A stretch of 64,000 bases of DNA from NCBI RefSeq assembly GCF_000350225.1, contig NW_005179263.1, forward strand, positions 1 to 64,000, given 5' to 3'. Source of the DNA: Chondrus crispus. Its lineage: Eukaryota > Rhodophyta > Florideophyceae > Gigartinales > Gigartinaceae. The notes below the pieces were generated by a model. The model made no database searches. It was given only the letters and a program-made list of their open reading frames with translations, and was not told the DNA's origin. Shown here one piece after another: positions 1 to 10,852 of this stretch (the stretch's first letter is position 1; the number at the start of each line of letters is the position of its first letter). A program made the position numbers and the translations under genes.

Positions 1-535
1 CGAGTCCAAACACTTTATCTTCATTGCCAAGTGCGTCAAGAGCAACAATCAAGTTATCGAATCGTGGAGGCAAGCCATTCAACACAGCCATTGCAATTTC
101 TTTATCGTCAATCTCAACACTCATTGACTGCAATCTGGCAGCAAGTTGCTTCACACGATTGATGAACACGAGCACTTTCTCGGATGGGAGCATGGAAACA
201 GTGTAAAAGTCGCGACGGGCGGAAAGTTTGTTGAGCAAAGTGTGACGCTCAAACACATTCAGAATCGCCTCCCATGTCTCTTTCGCACTGCTACACCCTC
301 GCACATGTTGCAAGTAGTCATCAGAAAGCGTGAGTCCGATGACTGCCTTTGCTTTCGCATCACCACGAATCCACTTCCTGCGATCATCTGAGGTCGCATT
401 TTCCGATATATCATCAAAAACGTATTGATCGACATCTCGGAGAGCAAGCAGTAGCTCGATTTTCTGCTTCCAGATGTAAAAGTTAGATGCGGTCAGCTTC
501 TCGATTCTGACTGATCCAGAGCTTTGGTCATCCAT
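1..535 (-). CDS. Ty1/copia element A1, Gag N-terminus (partial at window edge)
   Basis: About 178 codons of a copia Gag read leftward from an ATG at 533-535 (protein start MDDQSSGSVRIEKL) and run out of the window at base 1. The segment matches the Gag start of the neighbouring element A2 at an offset of about 6.09 kb and shows no stop in frame. An upstream TTG in the same frame would add 11 residues, but the ATG is the natural start. It covers the UBN2-type Gag region; the zinc knuckle, protease and pol lie outside the window. Gag would form the cytoplasmic particle in which reverse transcription occurs. Its 5' LTR is the shared LTR at 1749-2519. Confidence 0.9.
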   Translation of the reverse strand, partial: MDDQSSGSVRIEKLTASNFYIWKQKIELLLALRDVDQYVFDDISENATSDDRRKWIRGDAKAKAVIGLTLSDDYLQHVRGCSSAKETWEAILNVFERHTLLNKLSARRDFYTVSMLPSEKVLVFINRVKQLAARLQSMSVEIDDKEIAMAVLNGLPPRFDNLIVALDALGNEDKVFGL

Positions 536-1734
536 TTCGCCGAATGGATGTACCCTTCGAGTATACAAGGTCTTCCGTCCCGGGATCCCAAGCCGTTAAC
601 CGATAGTCAACACAATGGCAAGCCCACCCGTATAGGAAGTTTGTAGCGATTACTCGGAAACGTTCTTGGTGCTTGTTCCCGGCGGAGTGGAACAAGCGTA
701 TTCTTCTTAAAAATGCCTTAGGGCGCTACCCCTATATATCGGCCAGTGCGGGTCTTTCGACTGTGAACTAAATCAAACGTGCCACGAGTAAGCACAACAA
801 CTTTGCCTGTAGACGAACCAGGACTTTTGGTTACTACCGCGAACGGTCCCTGCAAACTAAATCGGCTTGTCCAAACTTGATACGGTACTGCCTCAGAGGG
901 TCTCCCACAACACAAGAATGAAACTGCCTTCGTCGTACTCGTGTGATTTGTTCACAATCACTCCTTGGGTCACCCTCCTCCGTGCGAACTTAATCAAGGT
1001 ACGCGACCTTATACACGTATAGTGAGAGGTTCAGTGTTTAGGCACGTATTCTCTTCACCCAGGGGACCGAAGTCGTACCTATAGGGCTAATACCGAGAGC
1101 GTTACCCACACCGCCGACGCACCTCCCGAAGGCAGAGTGCGGATCGACTAGACCAGTACACTGTGATCCTCCCCGAGGATCACTAATTCGTCTCTCGACG
1201 ATTTTTGGTCGGACCCTCGCTCAAGTCAGATTTCCAATGGCACCAGCCTTTCACCAAGAGCGAGGGTATGTTCCACTGAGGATTTGGCAGTGCGTTGGCC
1301 ACTAGGGACTTTCTTCCTCCCGACTAGCGGAAGGCTCACCCACAGCTCACACAACGACTGCCACGACAAAGCAAAAAAAAAACTGAGAACTGACGGACCA
1401 CTGAGGATTTGGCAGTGCGTTGGCCACTAGGGACTTTCTTCCTCCCGACAAGCGGAAGGCTCACCCACAGCTCACACAACGACTGCCACGACAAAGCTGC
1501 AAGACCACAAAGTTGATTTCCAAAAACTGGGAACTGACGGACCACCAAACTGAAAAATCGGCTGAAACGGTGCTGAAAACGACGGCGAAAACTGAGAAAA
1601 CTGAAAAACCAAACTCGAAAGCGGAGACTGAAACTGATACCTTCTTCTTCTGCTTGACGAGCTGAACAAACTGATACTTGAACGACGGCGAAACTCGAAC
1701 TTGAACCAAAACGAAGACGACGATCAGCGTTGAA
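536..1734 (-). other. Untranslated leader of copia A1
   Basis: About 1.2 kb between the primer-binding site and the Gag ATG. It has no supported gene. It holds a 125-bp direct duplication (copy one 1273-1397, copy two from 1398). Element A2 lacks this duplication and A4 (50.8-51.0 kb) shares it, so it marks a subfamily. The part next to the primer site is rich in TTTTCAG-like words on the element strand. A 65-codon open frame (718-915, minus) recurs in A2 and A4 but starts with TTG, so I do not call it a gene. Confidence 0.7.
1273..1497. repeat. 125-bp tandem duplication in copia A leader
   Basis: The sequence beginning CCACTGAGGATTTGGC occurs at 1273 and again at 1398 in direct orientation. 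The first copy carries a run of A at its right end in place of about 24 bases. The A2 leader (from 7374) has one copy. The A4 leader (50.8-51.0 kb) has two. Confidence 0.85.
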
Positions 1735-1748
1735 CTGGGCCCATAACC
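1735..1748 (-). promoter_or_regulatory. Primer-binding site of copia A1 (initiator tRNA-Met half-primer)
   Basis: On the element strand this reads GGTTATGGGCCCAG directly after the LTR. It is complementary to the anticodon stem-loop of eukaryotic initiator tRNA-Met (CTGGGCCCATAACC), not to a tRNA 3' CCA end. This is the half-tRNA priming described for Drosophila copia. It fixes the inner LTR edge at 1749. Confidence 0.85.
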
Positions 1749-2519
1749 TATAGAAAGGTCAGCGGGGCAGAGGGAAGAAGGATGGTTGAAGGTTGCTGGT
1801 GGTTGACGGGAAAAGAAGTTGATACCATTTTACTCTTGGTCGCCAACTATTGGCGCTACTTATACTCTTCGAACTACAAACAATACGAGCCATTAGGGCT
1901 GGTCACGTGACTCTCCTTCTTGCACTCGTTGATAATCAAGTGACTCTCCCTGTTGCACTCTCGGTTGATAATCAAGTGACTCTCCTACTTCCACTCTCGG
2001 TTGATAATCAAATGACTCTCCTTCTTGCACTCTCGGTTGATAATCAAGTGACTCTCCTATTTCCACTCTCGGTTGATAATCAAATGACTTTCCTACTTGT
2101 ACTCTCTCTTGCTAATAATTTGGGACCGTTTGAGAGTCAATAATATCTGAATGTACTGTACTGTAGATTACAGATTTTACAATACGATTAATAACCACTG
2201 TGGCACATACGTCATACGTGTCATACACGTGTAGGACAAATGTCATACGTGTCACACACATGTCAAATCGAGAAAAATGAAACATGTTTAGAATATGCTG
2301 TAGAGTGCCACGAGGTACATAACTTACACGTGTCAACACCAAAATTGAAACATGCTCGGAAATGATAGGAAAGTGCAACCGTGTACAAATATGACACGTG
2401 TCCACCTTGAAGACCAAACATCCTGAGAATGCTCTTGCAAGCATTTTAGGTTTCGTCGACGTACACGTGTAATATCTGTCCAGGCTTGTAGCTTAGCATG
2501 TGGTCGAAGATTTCCAACA
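1749..2519 (-). repeat. Copia family A LTR shared by A1 (5' LTR) and A2 (3' LTR)
   Basis: This LTR is 771 bp and begins TGTTGGAAATC on the minus strand. One edge abuts a purine tract (2520-2531) following the RNase H gene of A2, and the other abuts a primer site belonging to A1, so one LTR serves two tandem elements. It contains 36-bp U3 repeats, several ACACGTGT palindromes, and a TATAAGTA box (about 1857-1863) followed at once by the dyad CGCCAA-TAG-TTGGCG (1841-1855, minus). It is 36 bp shorter than the partner LTR at 7716-8522, exactly one repeat unit. Confidence 0.9.
1925..2117 (-). repeat. 36-bp U3 tandem repeats, copia A left LTR
   Basis: Five units contain GATAATCAA spaced 36 bp apart, alternating two sub-types (AAGTGACTCTCC and AAATGACTCTCC cores). 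A degenerate last unit ends in GCTAATAATTTGGG. The array sits upstream of the TATA box on the element strand, where enhancer repeats would be expected. Confidence 0.9.
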
Positions 2520-2539
2520 CTCCCCCTCGATCACATGCT
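2495..2539 (-). promoter_or_regulatory. Purine tract and enclosing inverted repeat, copia A2 3' end
   Basis: On the minus strand AGCATGTG (2532-2539) and CACATGCT (2495-2502) form an 8-bp inverted repeat around the purine tract TCGAGGGGGAG and the first bases of U3. A further TCGA/TCGA pair lies inside it. The 5' arm overlaps the last codons and stop of pol. Purine tracts prime plus-strand DNA; the hairpin is my inference. Confidence 0.65.
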
Positions 2540-5500
2540 TCTACTGGACACTGCAAGCCCCAGAAGTTCTACAAACTTCTGGAATAGAATTCGCCCAAGT
2601 GCTTTGGTTAAGATATCCGCAGGCATCGAAGTGGTCGGACAATGCGACAAATACACAATGTTTCTCTTAATAGCATCTCGTACGTAGTGGTATTTTACAT
2701 CAACATGTTTGTTGCGACGGTTGATCGATTCATTCTGTGCAAACGAAATCGTCCCTGCATTGTCACACCCCATCATGATCGTGGGATCAGAATCAAGTCC
2801 GAGGACATCAGCAACAACTTGACGCAACCAGGTCGCCTCCTTACACGCTTCACATAGTGCAATGTACTCAGCTTCACACGTCGAAGTCGCAACCACAGTC
2901 TGTTTCCGGGAACTCCAACTGATAGCTCCACCACAGAACTTGAAAACATATCCGCTGGTCGACTTGCGAGAGTCTGAACAACCGGCCCAGTCAGCATCAC
3001 TGAAACCAAGCAACTCCGGCGATTTGGATTTATTGTCAAACACGATTCCTAAGTTTCGAGTCCCTTGCACGTATCGCATTACTCGTTTTACACCTGCCTA
3101 GTGTGACTCACATGGGTTGGCAGAATGTTGGGAAAGCTTTCCAATGGCGTATGCCAAGTCTGGACGAGTGCCAACCATCAAGTACATAAGGCAACCGACT
3201 GCCTCACGATACGGTGCCTTTGTTTCGGAGTCGTTTTCGATAGAATTCGTGGTTCTGCGACCTTGTTCCATTGGCGTCAGAGAAGGGTTACAAGCCGACA
3301 TTTTAAAACGGTCAAGCACATTTGATGCATACTTAGTTTGAGTGAGACTCAATGTCTTGGCAGTGTGATCTCTTTGAATCTCAAGACCAATGCAGACTTT
3401 TGCTTCACCGAGGTCTTTCATCTCAAACCGTTTGTTCAGCTCCCTCTTCATCCATTTGATGGCATGGATATCACTACCAGCGAGCAACAAGTCATCGACA
3501 TAAAGTGCAATTAGCATGATAGTGTTACCAATGCGTTTAATGTAGAGGCACGGATCACTACGTGAAGTCTCAAATCCCAATTCACCGAGTAAGAAATCAT
3601 CCACTTTGGTATGCCAGTGACGAGGTGCTTGTTTAAGACCGTAAAGTGCTTTCAAAAGTTTACACACGTGATCACTTTTGCTTTTGGCAACGCAGCCTTC
3701 GGGTTGCTCCATGTAGATGTCTTCATCCAAGTCGCCGTTCAAAAACGCAGTCACGACATCCATCTAATGAAGTTCAAGGTCGTAATGAGCAACTAAGGCC
3801 AGAAGTAGACGAATAGTGGTAAACTTTATGACAGGGGCATATGTCTCAGTATAGTCAAGACCCTGCACTTGCTGGAATCCACGGGCAACAAGTCTGGCTT
3901 TTGCACTTTCAACTATATTGCCATTTGCATCAGGCAGCTGCTTGACGTTGAAAACCCATCGAGATGTCAAGATGTTTGACGCCTCAGATCGAGGAACAAG
4001 TTTCCAGGTCTGATTCTTAGTCTGCGACGCAAGTTCTTTGTCAATGCCGGTTTGCCAGAATGCAGCTCTAGGACCGTGGGTTGCTTGTTTGAAAGTCTTG
4101 GGACCTTCAATAGCGACATGCGCATGTGAAAGAGGAGCAGCTGCAAAGTTGCTCCTCCACCATGATCCGGGAGGTCTACTGATTCGAGACGATCTTCGTA
4201 CAGCTGGAGTCGGAGTTGGAGGGGTGACATTCGGAGTTTCGACGGGAGGTGATACATCATCTTCATCATTCTCACCTACAGAGTGAGTGTCCTCGTTTTC
4301 AATAACCTCCCCTGAAATTTCATCCTCTTCTGACCCAACCTCATTAGTATTTGGGGTATCGGCTTCATTCTCATTGTCGCCACCGAGCAATACAACGCCA
4401 ACGTCAGAGCTGATTGAATCTTTTTCATGTGCAGGAGTGTCATGCATCCTACATGTCGATTCATCAAACTTGGCATCTTGTGAAACAACAACTTTACTCA
4501 ACTCTCCGTCCCAAAGTTTGTATGCTTTACTGCATTGCGAATAACCGAGAAACATCGCTTCACGCGCTCGCAAGTCAAGCTTACGGAGCTCTAATTTCGG
4601 TAATGTATACCAACACTTTGACCCAAATACTCTCAAATGGCCAACATTTGGAGTTGACTTCATCCAAATGTGATGGGGAGTCGTGTTAACTGGCAAAGCC
4701 CGTGAAGTAACTCGATTGCGTACATATACTGCAGTGGCAAGAGCCTCGGCCCAGAATCGTTTACTGACCTGTTTATGAGAAAGCATGGAACGGACAAGAT
4801 CAATCAAGGTTCGATTTAATCGTTCAGCAACACCGTTTTGTTCAGGTGTGTAGGCAGTGGTGAGCTGGTGCTGGGTACCGTTTGAATCCAAATATGACTT
4901 GAATTCTGTCGACAAGTACTCTCCCCCTCGATCAGTGCGAAGCACCTTCACTTTGCGACCAGTGTGCGTTTGGGCAAACTGTTCATACAACTTGTATTTT
5001 GCAAAGGCCTCAGATTTATTTCGCATCGTGTACACAACTACCCAGTTCGAGTGATCATCTACAAATGTAATGAAGTATCTCGAACCACCAATGGACTGTA
5101 CTTCGAGCGGACCGCAAACGTCAGAATGTACCAAGTCAAGACAGTTCTGTGCTCGAGACGATGATCGCTGTTTCGGGATTACTGATCGCGTTGCTTTGCC
5201 GAACACACACGCAGGACAAACGAGAGAGTGATTGTCAGACTTTCGATTCATTGCTCTGATCACATTGCTTTGACGAACATTGATGCCACTTACCACATTA
5301 TTGTGAATCATTGATGCGATTCCTTGTACGTTAACATGGGCCATTCGTTCATGTAGCGTCTGCAAGGTAACTACGTGAGCAGAGAAAGTTTCATTCATGA
5401 CATCAAGTATGAATAAATCCCCAACTTGACTAGCTGTGGCAACTACAGTTGGTCCTGCAGTAACGATGCATTTGTCATTTTCAAATGACACTTGCAAGCC

Positions 5501-6628
5501 CTTTGAAACAATTTGGCTAACAGACAGAAGCGAGTATCCGAAATCAGGGACATGCAAAACGTTGGACAATTTGCAAGGATGTGGACTACCATTGACGTTC
5601 AACATGAATTCTACCTCACCACGACCAGCGATATTGGCTCTAGCCTTAGTGCCCATCTCGACTGATCCAGATTGCATCTGTTCATAAGTAACGAACAAAG
5701 AGCGATCAAATGTAATGTGGGCACTGCAACCGGAATCCACAAGCCATGACCCTGCGTTCACTGCCTTCTTTTCGGGAGAAGAAGTCGAAAGCAGGCATGT
5801 AAAGTCGCTTTCAGCAAAGGCAGCAGTAGAAGTTTCATCTCGAGATACGAATGCACTTGGCTTCATGCCGGGGTTGCGGGACCGGAACCCGTCTGGCGGT
5901 GCTGGTCGGCGCCCATTCACATCTTTGCCCCAGCAACGTGCTGCGGTGTGTCCATGTCGATTACAGTTCGTACATCTCATATCACGTCGAATAGGCATGC
6001 CATTGACAAGTGCAGGTGCGTGGGGTGAAGTAGTAGAAGCGGTCTTCATGCTCTCTCGTTGTTCCTCTTGCAGCAGACGACTCTTCACAAACTCGAGTCC
6101 AAACACTTTATCTTCATTGCCAAGTGCGTCAAGAGCAACAATCAAGTTATCGAATCGTGGAGGCAAGCCATTCAACACAGCCATTGCAATTTCTTTATCG
6201 TCAATCTCAACACTCATTGACTGCAATCTGGCGGCAAGTTGCTTCACACGATTGATGAACACGAGCACTTTCTCGGATGGGAGCATGGATACAGTGTAAA
6301 AGTCGCGACGGGCTGCAAGTTTGTTGAGCAAAGTATGACGCTCAAACACATTCAGAATTGCTTCCCATGTCTCTTTCGCACTGCTACACCCTCGCACATG
6401 TTGCAAGTAGTCATCAGAAAGCGTGAGTCCGATGACTGCCTTTGCTTTTGCGTCACCACGGATCCATTTTCTCCGGTCATCTGACGTCGCATTCTCCGGG
6501 ATATCATCAAAAACGTATTGATCGACATCTCGGAGAGCAAGCAGTAGCTGGATTTTCTGCTTCCAGATGTAAAAGTTAGATGCGGTCAGCTTCTCGATTC
6601 TGACCGATCCAGAGCTTTGGTCATCCAT
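2531..6628 (-). pseudogene. Copia A2 Gag-Pol polyprotein with two stop codons
   Basis: A single frame of 1,366 codons reads from ATG 6626-6628. Visible landmarks, numbered from that ATG, are: a Gag UBN2 region; a CX2CX4HX4C zinc knuckle near residues 219-232 (RCTNCNRHGHTAARC); protease DSG near 298-300; integrase HHCC near 426-474; integrase DDE at about D503, D566 and E602; RT with YVDD; and RNase H with the SDADWAG and CDNAG motifs. TAG codons interrupt it at 3764-3766 (CAG changed, inside LELHQMDV of RT) and 3098-3100 (TGG changed, before AGVKRVMRYV). The frame is otherwise intact, so the lesions look recent. The precursor would normally be cut by its own protease inside cytoplasmic particles. 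No frameshift is needed between Gag and Pol. Confidence 0.93.
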
Positions 6629-7701
6629 TTCGCCGAATGGATGTACCCTTCGAGTATACAAGGTCTTCCGTCCCGGGATCCCAAGCCGTTAACCGATAGT
6701 CAACACAATGGCAAGCCCACCCGTATAGGAAGTTTGTAGCGATTACTCGGAAACGTTCTTGGTGCTTGTTCCCGGCGGAGTGGAACAAGCGTATTCTTCT
6801 TAAAAATGCCTTAGGGCGCTACCCCTATATGTCGGCCAGTGCGGGTCTTTCGACTGTGAACTAAATCAAACGTGCCACGAGTAAGCACAACAACTTTGCC
6901 TGTAGACGAACCAGGACTTTTGGTTACTACCGCGAACGGTCCCTGCAACCTAAATCGGCTTGTCCAAACTTGATACGGTACTGCCTCAGAGGGTCTCCCA
7001 CAACACAAGAAGGAAACTGCCTTCGTCGTACTCGTGTGATTTGTTCACAATCACTCCTTGGGTCACCCTCTTCCGTGCGAACTTAATCAAGGTACGCGAC
7101 CTTATACACGTATAGTGAGAGGTTCAGTGTTTAGGCACGTATTCTCTTCACCCAGGGACCGAAGTCGTACCTATAGGGCTAATACCGAGAGCGTTACCCA
7201 CACCGCCGACGCACCTCCCGAAGGCAGAGTGCGGATCGACTAGACCAGTACACTGTGATCCTCCCCGAGGATCAGTAATTCGTCTCTCGACGATTCTTGG
7301 TCGGACCCTCGCTCAAGTCAGATTTCCAATGGCACCAGCCTTTCACCAAGAGCGAGGGTATGTTCCACTGAGGATTTGGCAGTGCGTTGGCCACTAGGGA
7401 CTTTCTTCCTCCCGACTAGCGGAAGGCTCACCCACAGCTCACACAACGACTGCCACGACAAAGCTGCGAGACCACAAAGTTGATTTCCAAAAACTGGGAA
7501 CTGACGGACCACCAAACTGAAAAATCGGCTGAAACGGTGCTGAAAACGACGGCGAAAACTGAAAAAACTGAAAAACCAAACTCGAAAGCGGAGACTGAAA
7601 CTGATACCTTCTTCTTCTGCTTGACGAGCTGAACAAACTGATACTTGAACGACGGCGAAACTCGAACTTGAACCAAAACGAAGACGACGATCAGCGTTGA
7701 A
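6629..7701 (-). other. Untranslated leader of copia A2
   Basis: About 1.07 kb, nearly identical to the A1 leader but with only one copy of the 125-bp segment. I see no supported gene. The leader is long for a copia element and conserved in A1, A2, A4 and B3. Confidence 0.7.
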
Positions 7702-7715
7702 CTGGGCCCATAACC
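7702..7715 (-). promoter_or_regulatory. Primer-binding site of copia A2
   Basis: The element strand reads GGTTATGGGCCCAG immediately inside the 5' LTR and matches the anticodon arm of initiator tRNA-Met. Confidence 0.85.
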
Positions 7716-8522
7716 TATAGAAAGGTCAGCGGGGCAGAGGGAAGAAGGATGGTTGAAGGTTGCTGGTGGTTGACGGGAAAAGAAGTTGATACCATTTTAC
7801 TCTTGGTCGCCAACTATTGGCGCTACTTATACTCTTCGAACTACATACAATACGAGCCATTAGGGCTGGTCACGTGACTCTCCTTCTTGCACTCGTTGAT
7901 AATCAAGTGACTCTCCCTGTTGCACTCTCGGTTGATAATCAAGTGACTCTCCCTGTTGCACTCTCGGTTGATAATCAAGTGACTCTCCTACTTCCACTCT
8001 CGGTTGATAATCAAATGACTCTCCTTCTTGCACTCTCGGTTGATAATCAAGTGACTCTCCTACTTCCACTCTCGGTTGATAATCAAATGACTTTCCTACT
8101 TGTACTCTCTCTTGCTAATAATTTGGGACCGTTTGAGAGTCAATAATATCTGAATGTACTGTACTGTAGATTACAGATTTTACAATACGATTAATAACCA
8201 CTGTGGCACATACGTCATACGTGTCATACACGTGTAGGACAAATGTCATACGTGTCACACACATGTCAAATCGAGAAAAATGAAACATGTTCAGAATGTA
8301 CTGTACAGTGCCACGAGGTACATAACTTACACGTGTCAACACCAAAATTGAAACATGCTCGGAAATGATTGGAACGTGCAACCGTGTACAAATATGACAC
8401 GTGTCCACGTTGAAGACCAAACATCCTGAGAATGCTCTTGCAAGCATTTTAGGTTTCGTCGACGTACACGTGTAATATCTGTCCAGGCTTGTAGCTTAGC
8501 ATGTGGTCGAAGATTTCGAACA
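7716..8522 (-). repeat. 5' LTR of copia A2
   Basis: 807 bp, almost identical to the LTR at 1749-2519 except for one additional 36-bp unit and scattered substitutions. The TATA box (about 7824-7831) and its downstream dyad (7808-7822) are intact. It should drive transcription leftward. Its outer end TGTTCGAAATC has one change from the family start TGTTGGAAATC. Confidence 0.92.
7892..8120 (-). repeat. 36-bp U3 tandem repeats, copia A2 5' LTR
   Basis: Six GATAATCAA-bearing units of 36 bp, one more than in the other LTR of the same element. The extra unit duplicates the CCTGTTGCACTCTCG variant. Confidence 0.9.
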
Positions 8523-8523
8523 C

Positions 8524-8985
8524 TAGCGCCGGTAGGCGGAGGCAGAGGCGGATCCAGCTCGCACGCATACGTTCACGTCCGCTCCCGGTGTAGTTCCTAG
8601 CTTAGACGCGGCAGTGAAGAGGTCGCGTCAAGAATAAGCGTCGGGTAGCCGGCGGTGAGGTTCTGGCCAAGCCTGTGCTTGCCCATCCCCGCCGCCGTCG
8701 GCACCCAGTGATTTAATATACAAGTCAGTAGTCTAATCTAATATGTTACAGTGTAAACCTCGTGGCTTACATGGTAAGCCCGTGCGCCTCAGTCTAGGTC
8801 GTCCCGATGTACACGTGCAAAGCTTTTCACGAGCGCATACTTACAGGCGCGTGCGAGTGGGCTGTAAGACTATTCGGGGGAGTACAGTAGTCGTTCCGCA
8901 ATTAAATCATCACACTTGCCATTATACTATAATAAGCTCGCCTCATCCTCCCGCTCTTCGGAAGCATGTTGCTGTACGATGACTA
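8524..8985 (-). repeat. Diverged gypsy-type LTR remnant
   Basis: Read on the minus strand, the stretch ACTTGTATATTAAATCACTG, followed by a GCCGACGGCGGCGG-like block and AAGCACAGGCTTG, parallels the TATA/R region of the gypsy1 LTR near 12830-12900. ACGTGT words and TACAGT-type half-palindromes upstream also fit. No internal region is attached, so it is probably an old solo LTR or fragment. Boundaries are approximate. Confidence 0.45.
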
Positions 8986-9790
8986 ATAAGCGAATCTGTG
9001 ATGCAAAACCACGAGGTGTCGATACGAAGGAGGCTATTGGTTGCAGTTCAAAGGCAGCATTAACATGGTGCAGGATAAATGAGAGCAGCTCTTGAGCTTA
9101 AAAGATCGCGAGATCGCAGTAACAGAATCCATTCACTTCCATACAGCAGTTGTTTAATTATAGAGGGTGCAATTGTCTTGTGCAGTGCGCTTCCGATGGT
9201 TCGATCCGGTTTCAAGAGTTTGCTACGGAGACGCAGCGCAATATAGCTATAGCTGATGGATGTCGTGGTCTGTCGACTGCGGCAGTGTGAGCCAGTTTTT
9301 GGAGACGGCAAGGACGATAGAACGCGATGTATGGATGTGCATATTTGATCGCGGAGCCGTCGTCCGCGGCATTGTGTCCTGCCCTTTACGCCCATCTGTT
9401 TCGTTCCGAGTGCAATGGAGTACGAGGTGAGTATTAGTATTGGTCTCACGGCGCGACGTCCGTCTGCGAGATTTCTATTTTTCTAGAAATTACTGGTGGG
9501 GATGGGCTCCGGTTTTGGCGACATTGGCGGGCTATCGCAGTGCTATTGCTGTAAAGCTTTAGCCCACTGGTGGTCGTGCTCTTAGAGTTTGGGGAATATC
9601 GGCAGAAAAGTAAACTCAATGTGCAAATAATACAGCAACGCAGATTATAGCCTAAGTTGTGCATCATATCTGCAATTGCGAGTCAACTTTCAAAAACGGG
9701 AAAGCCCGCCTTTTTGTGAGATATGCCTCGCAGTTTCAGTCTACTCAAATTAAACACTATAAAATAGAACAACTGCGCAGTTGATATAGA
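8986..9790. other. Non-coding interval, nothing recognised
   Basis: I see no supported gene. Short open frames here have unusual composition and no motifs. The base composition is more AT-rich than the gypsy DNA to the right. It may include the 5' flank of the dead DDE transposon that follows. Confidence 0.5.
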
Positions 9791-9849
9791 AAAACCACTT
9801 CTTGCAGCTGCTCCTCATTTCTCTCACTCCTTTTACTATTTCAAAAATA

Positions 9850-10852
9850 AATCCCTCCCGCGCTGTTCAGGCTTTTTCGGACATCACCAACCGACACGTC
9901 AATGAAATCGTCGATCACATTGATGACGGCAGGATGGCCAGCGATGATGAGAAAGACTCCAATTGTCCGATTTATGACACGTTTTACAATGACGGAGGTT
10001 CTCAATCTATTAGGGCAATGTGTAATTTTGATTCCTCTCAATTTTCCGAACTATGGGTTACAATTGAAGACTACGTGTCAAAGAATTGGAATGTTGGCAG
10101 AGGTAAAAGAACACAGTACAAGTACCAGGATGTTTTCTTTATGACACTTACTGTGCGCAAGCATGGCCAGCAATGGAACTTTACAGCTCGTATATTTTCT
10201 GTTAAATGTTCTACTTTCTACTTTCGAACGTTTAATAACTGGATTTCTACGTATGATATGGGAATACATCTATGATATATGTGTGACACGCGTCGAGGAA
10301 AAATGGACAATGGCCAATTGTCGTCTGGAGGACCGGCTGTTTATGAATTTTGAATACGCGAGATATGCTGTCGACGTCCCTTTATAGCAGAGCAATCGTC
10401 CAAGTGTAAATATATCAGACAGGAAGCGATACTTCTCCGGTAAGCATAAGCTGTATGGGTACAAAGTGGAAGTTTCGGTACTGCCTACTGGTCTTGATAT
10501 TGGGTGCACGGAGCACTATACGGGCTCCGTGTCAGATCTGGAGATATTTAGTCGTAATAGAACCTTTCATGAGGAGGAATCTAAAAAGTGGGTACGTGAT
10601 TTGCGGGTCACGGATGAGGCACGATTGACCGAATTTCTCGATGACTTCTGGGCCATACTGGCAGACAAGGGACAGCAAAGTGCAGCCGAAGATCTACGTG
10701 TGGTCCACCCGGTGCGAACTCCGTCACGTTCAACGCTGTCATTGGACGACGTGGACTACAATCGCCAAGTATCTTCTGATCGTGTTGTGGTACAATTGCC
10801 AAGTGGCGCTACTGTACTAGGCGGGCGCCAGAGGCCTTTCCGAGTACAGTAG
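9850..10852 (+). pseudogene. Decayed DDE transposase (PIF/Harbinger-like, DDE_Tnp_4)
   Basis: The first part reads DDEKDSNCPIYDTFYNDGG and NVGRGKRTQYKYQDVFFMTL, closely parallel to the transposase start at 38725. After a frameshift between about 10163 and 10275 the frame continues with ARYAVDVPL, then a TAG near 10385, then RYFSGKHKLYGYKVEVSVLP, GSVSDLEIF and ILADKGQ. The block FSGKHKLYGYK, the GSxSD aspartate and LADKG are typical of oomycete DDE_Tnp_4 transposases. Such enzymes cut and paste DNA in the nucleus. One frameshift plus one stop make this copy inactive. I could not delimit terminal inverted repeats, and the start codon is uncertain. Confidence 0.75.

Larger units (their letters stand above)
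1749..8522 (-). mobile_element. Full-length Ty1/copia element A2
   Basis: This element has, in minus-strand order, a 5' LTR at 7716-8522, primer site 7702-7715, leader, one Gag-Pol frame from 6628 to 2531, a purine tract, and a 3' LTR at 1749-2519. Total length is 6774 bp. Domain order is Gag, protease, integrase, reverse transcriptase, RNase H, which defines Ty1/copia. Two in-frame stops make it non-autonomous as it stands. No target duplication can be tested because its 3' LTR continues straight into element A1. The right flank abuts an old gypsy-type LTR remnant. Confidence 0.9.

Noticed and set aside
718-915. 65-codon leader ORF present in A1, A2 and A4
   Set aside because: It begins with TTG, lacks an ATG, has no motif, and its conservation is no higher than that of the surrounding leader.
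7892-8120. CRISPR-like array
   Set aside because: The 36-bp units are contiguous with no unique spacers and lie in a eukaryotic LTR.
8986-9790. Host gene between copia A2 and the DDE relic
   Set aside because: Open frames at 9060-9449 and 9446-9667 (minus) lack motifs, have odd composition and no plausible splice pattern that I can support.
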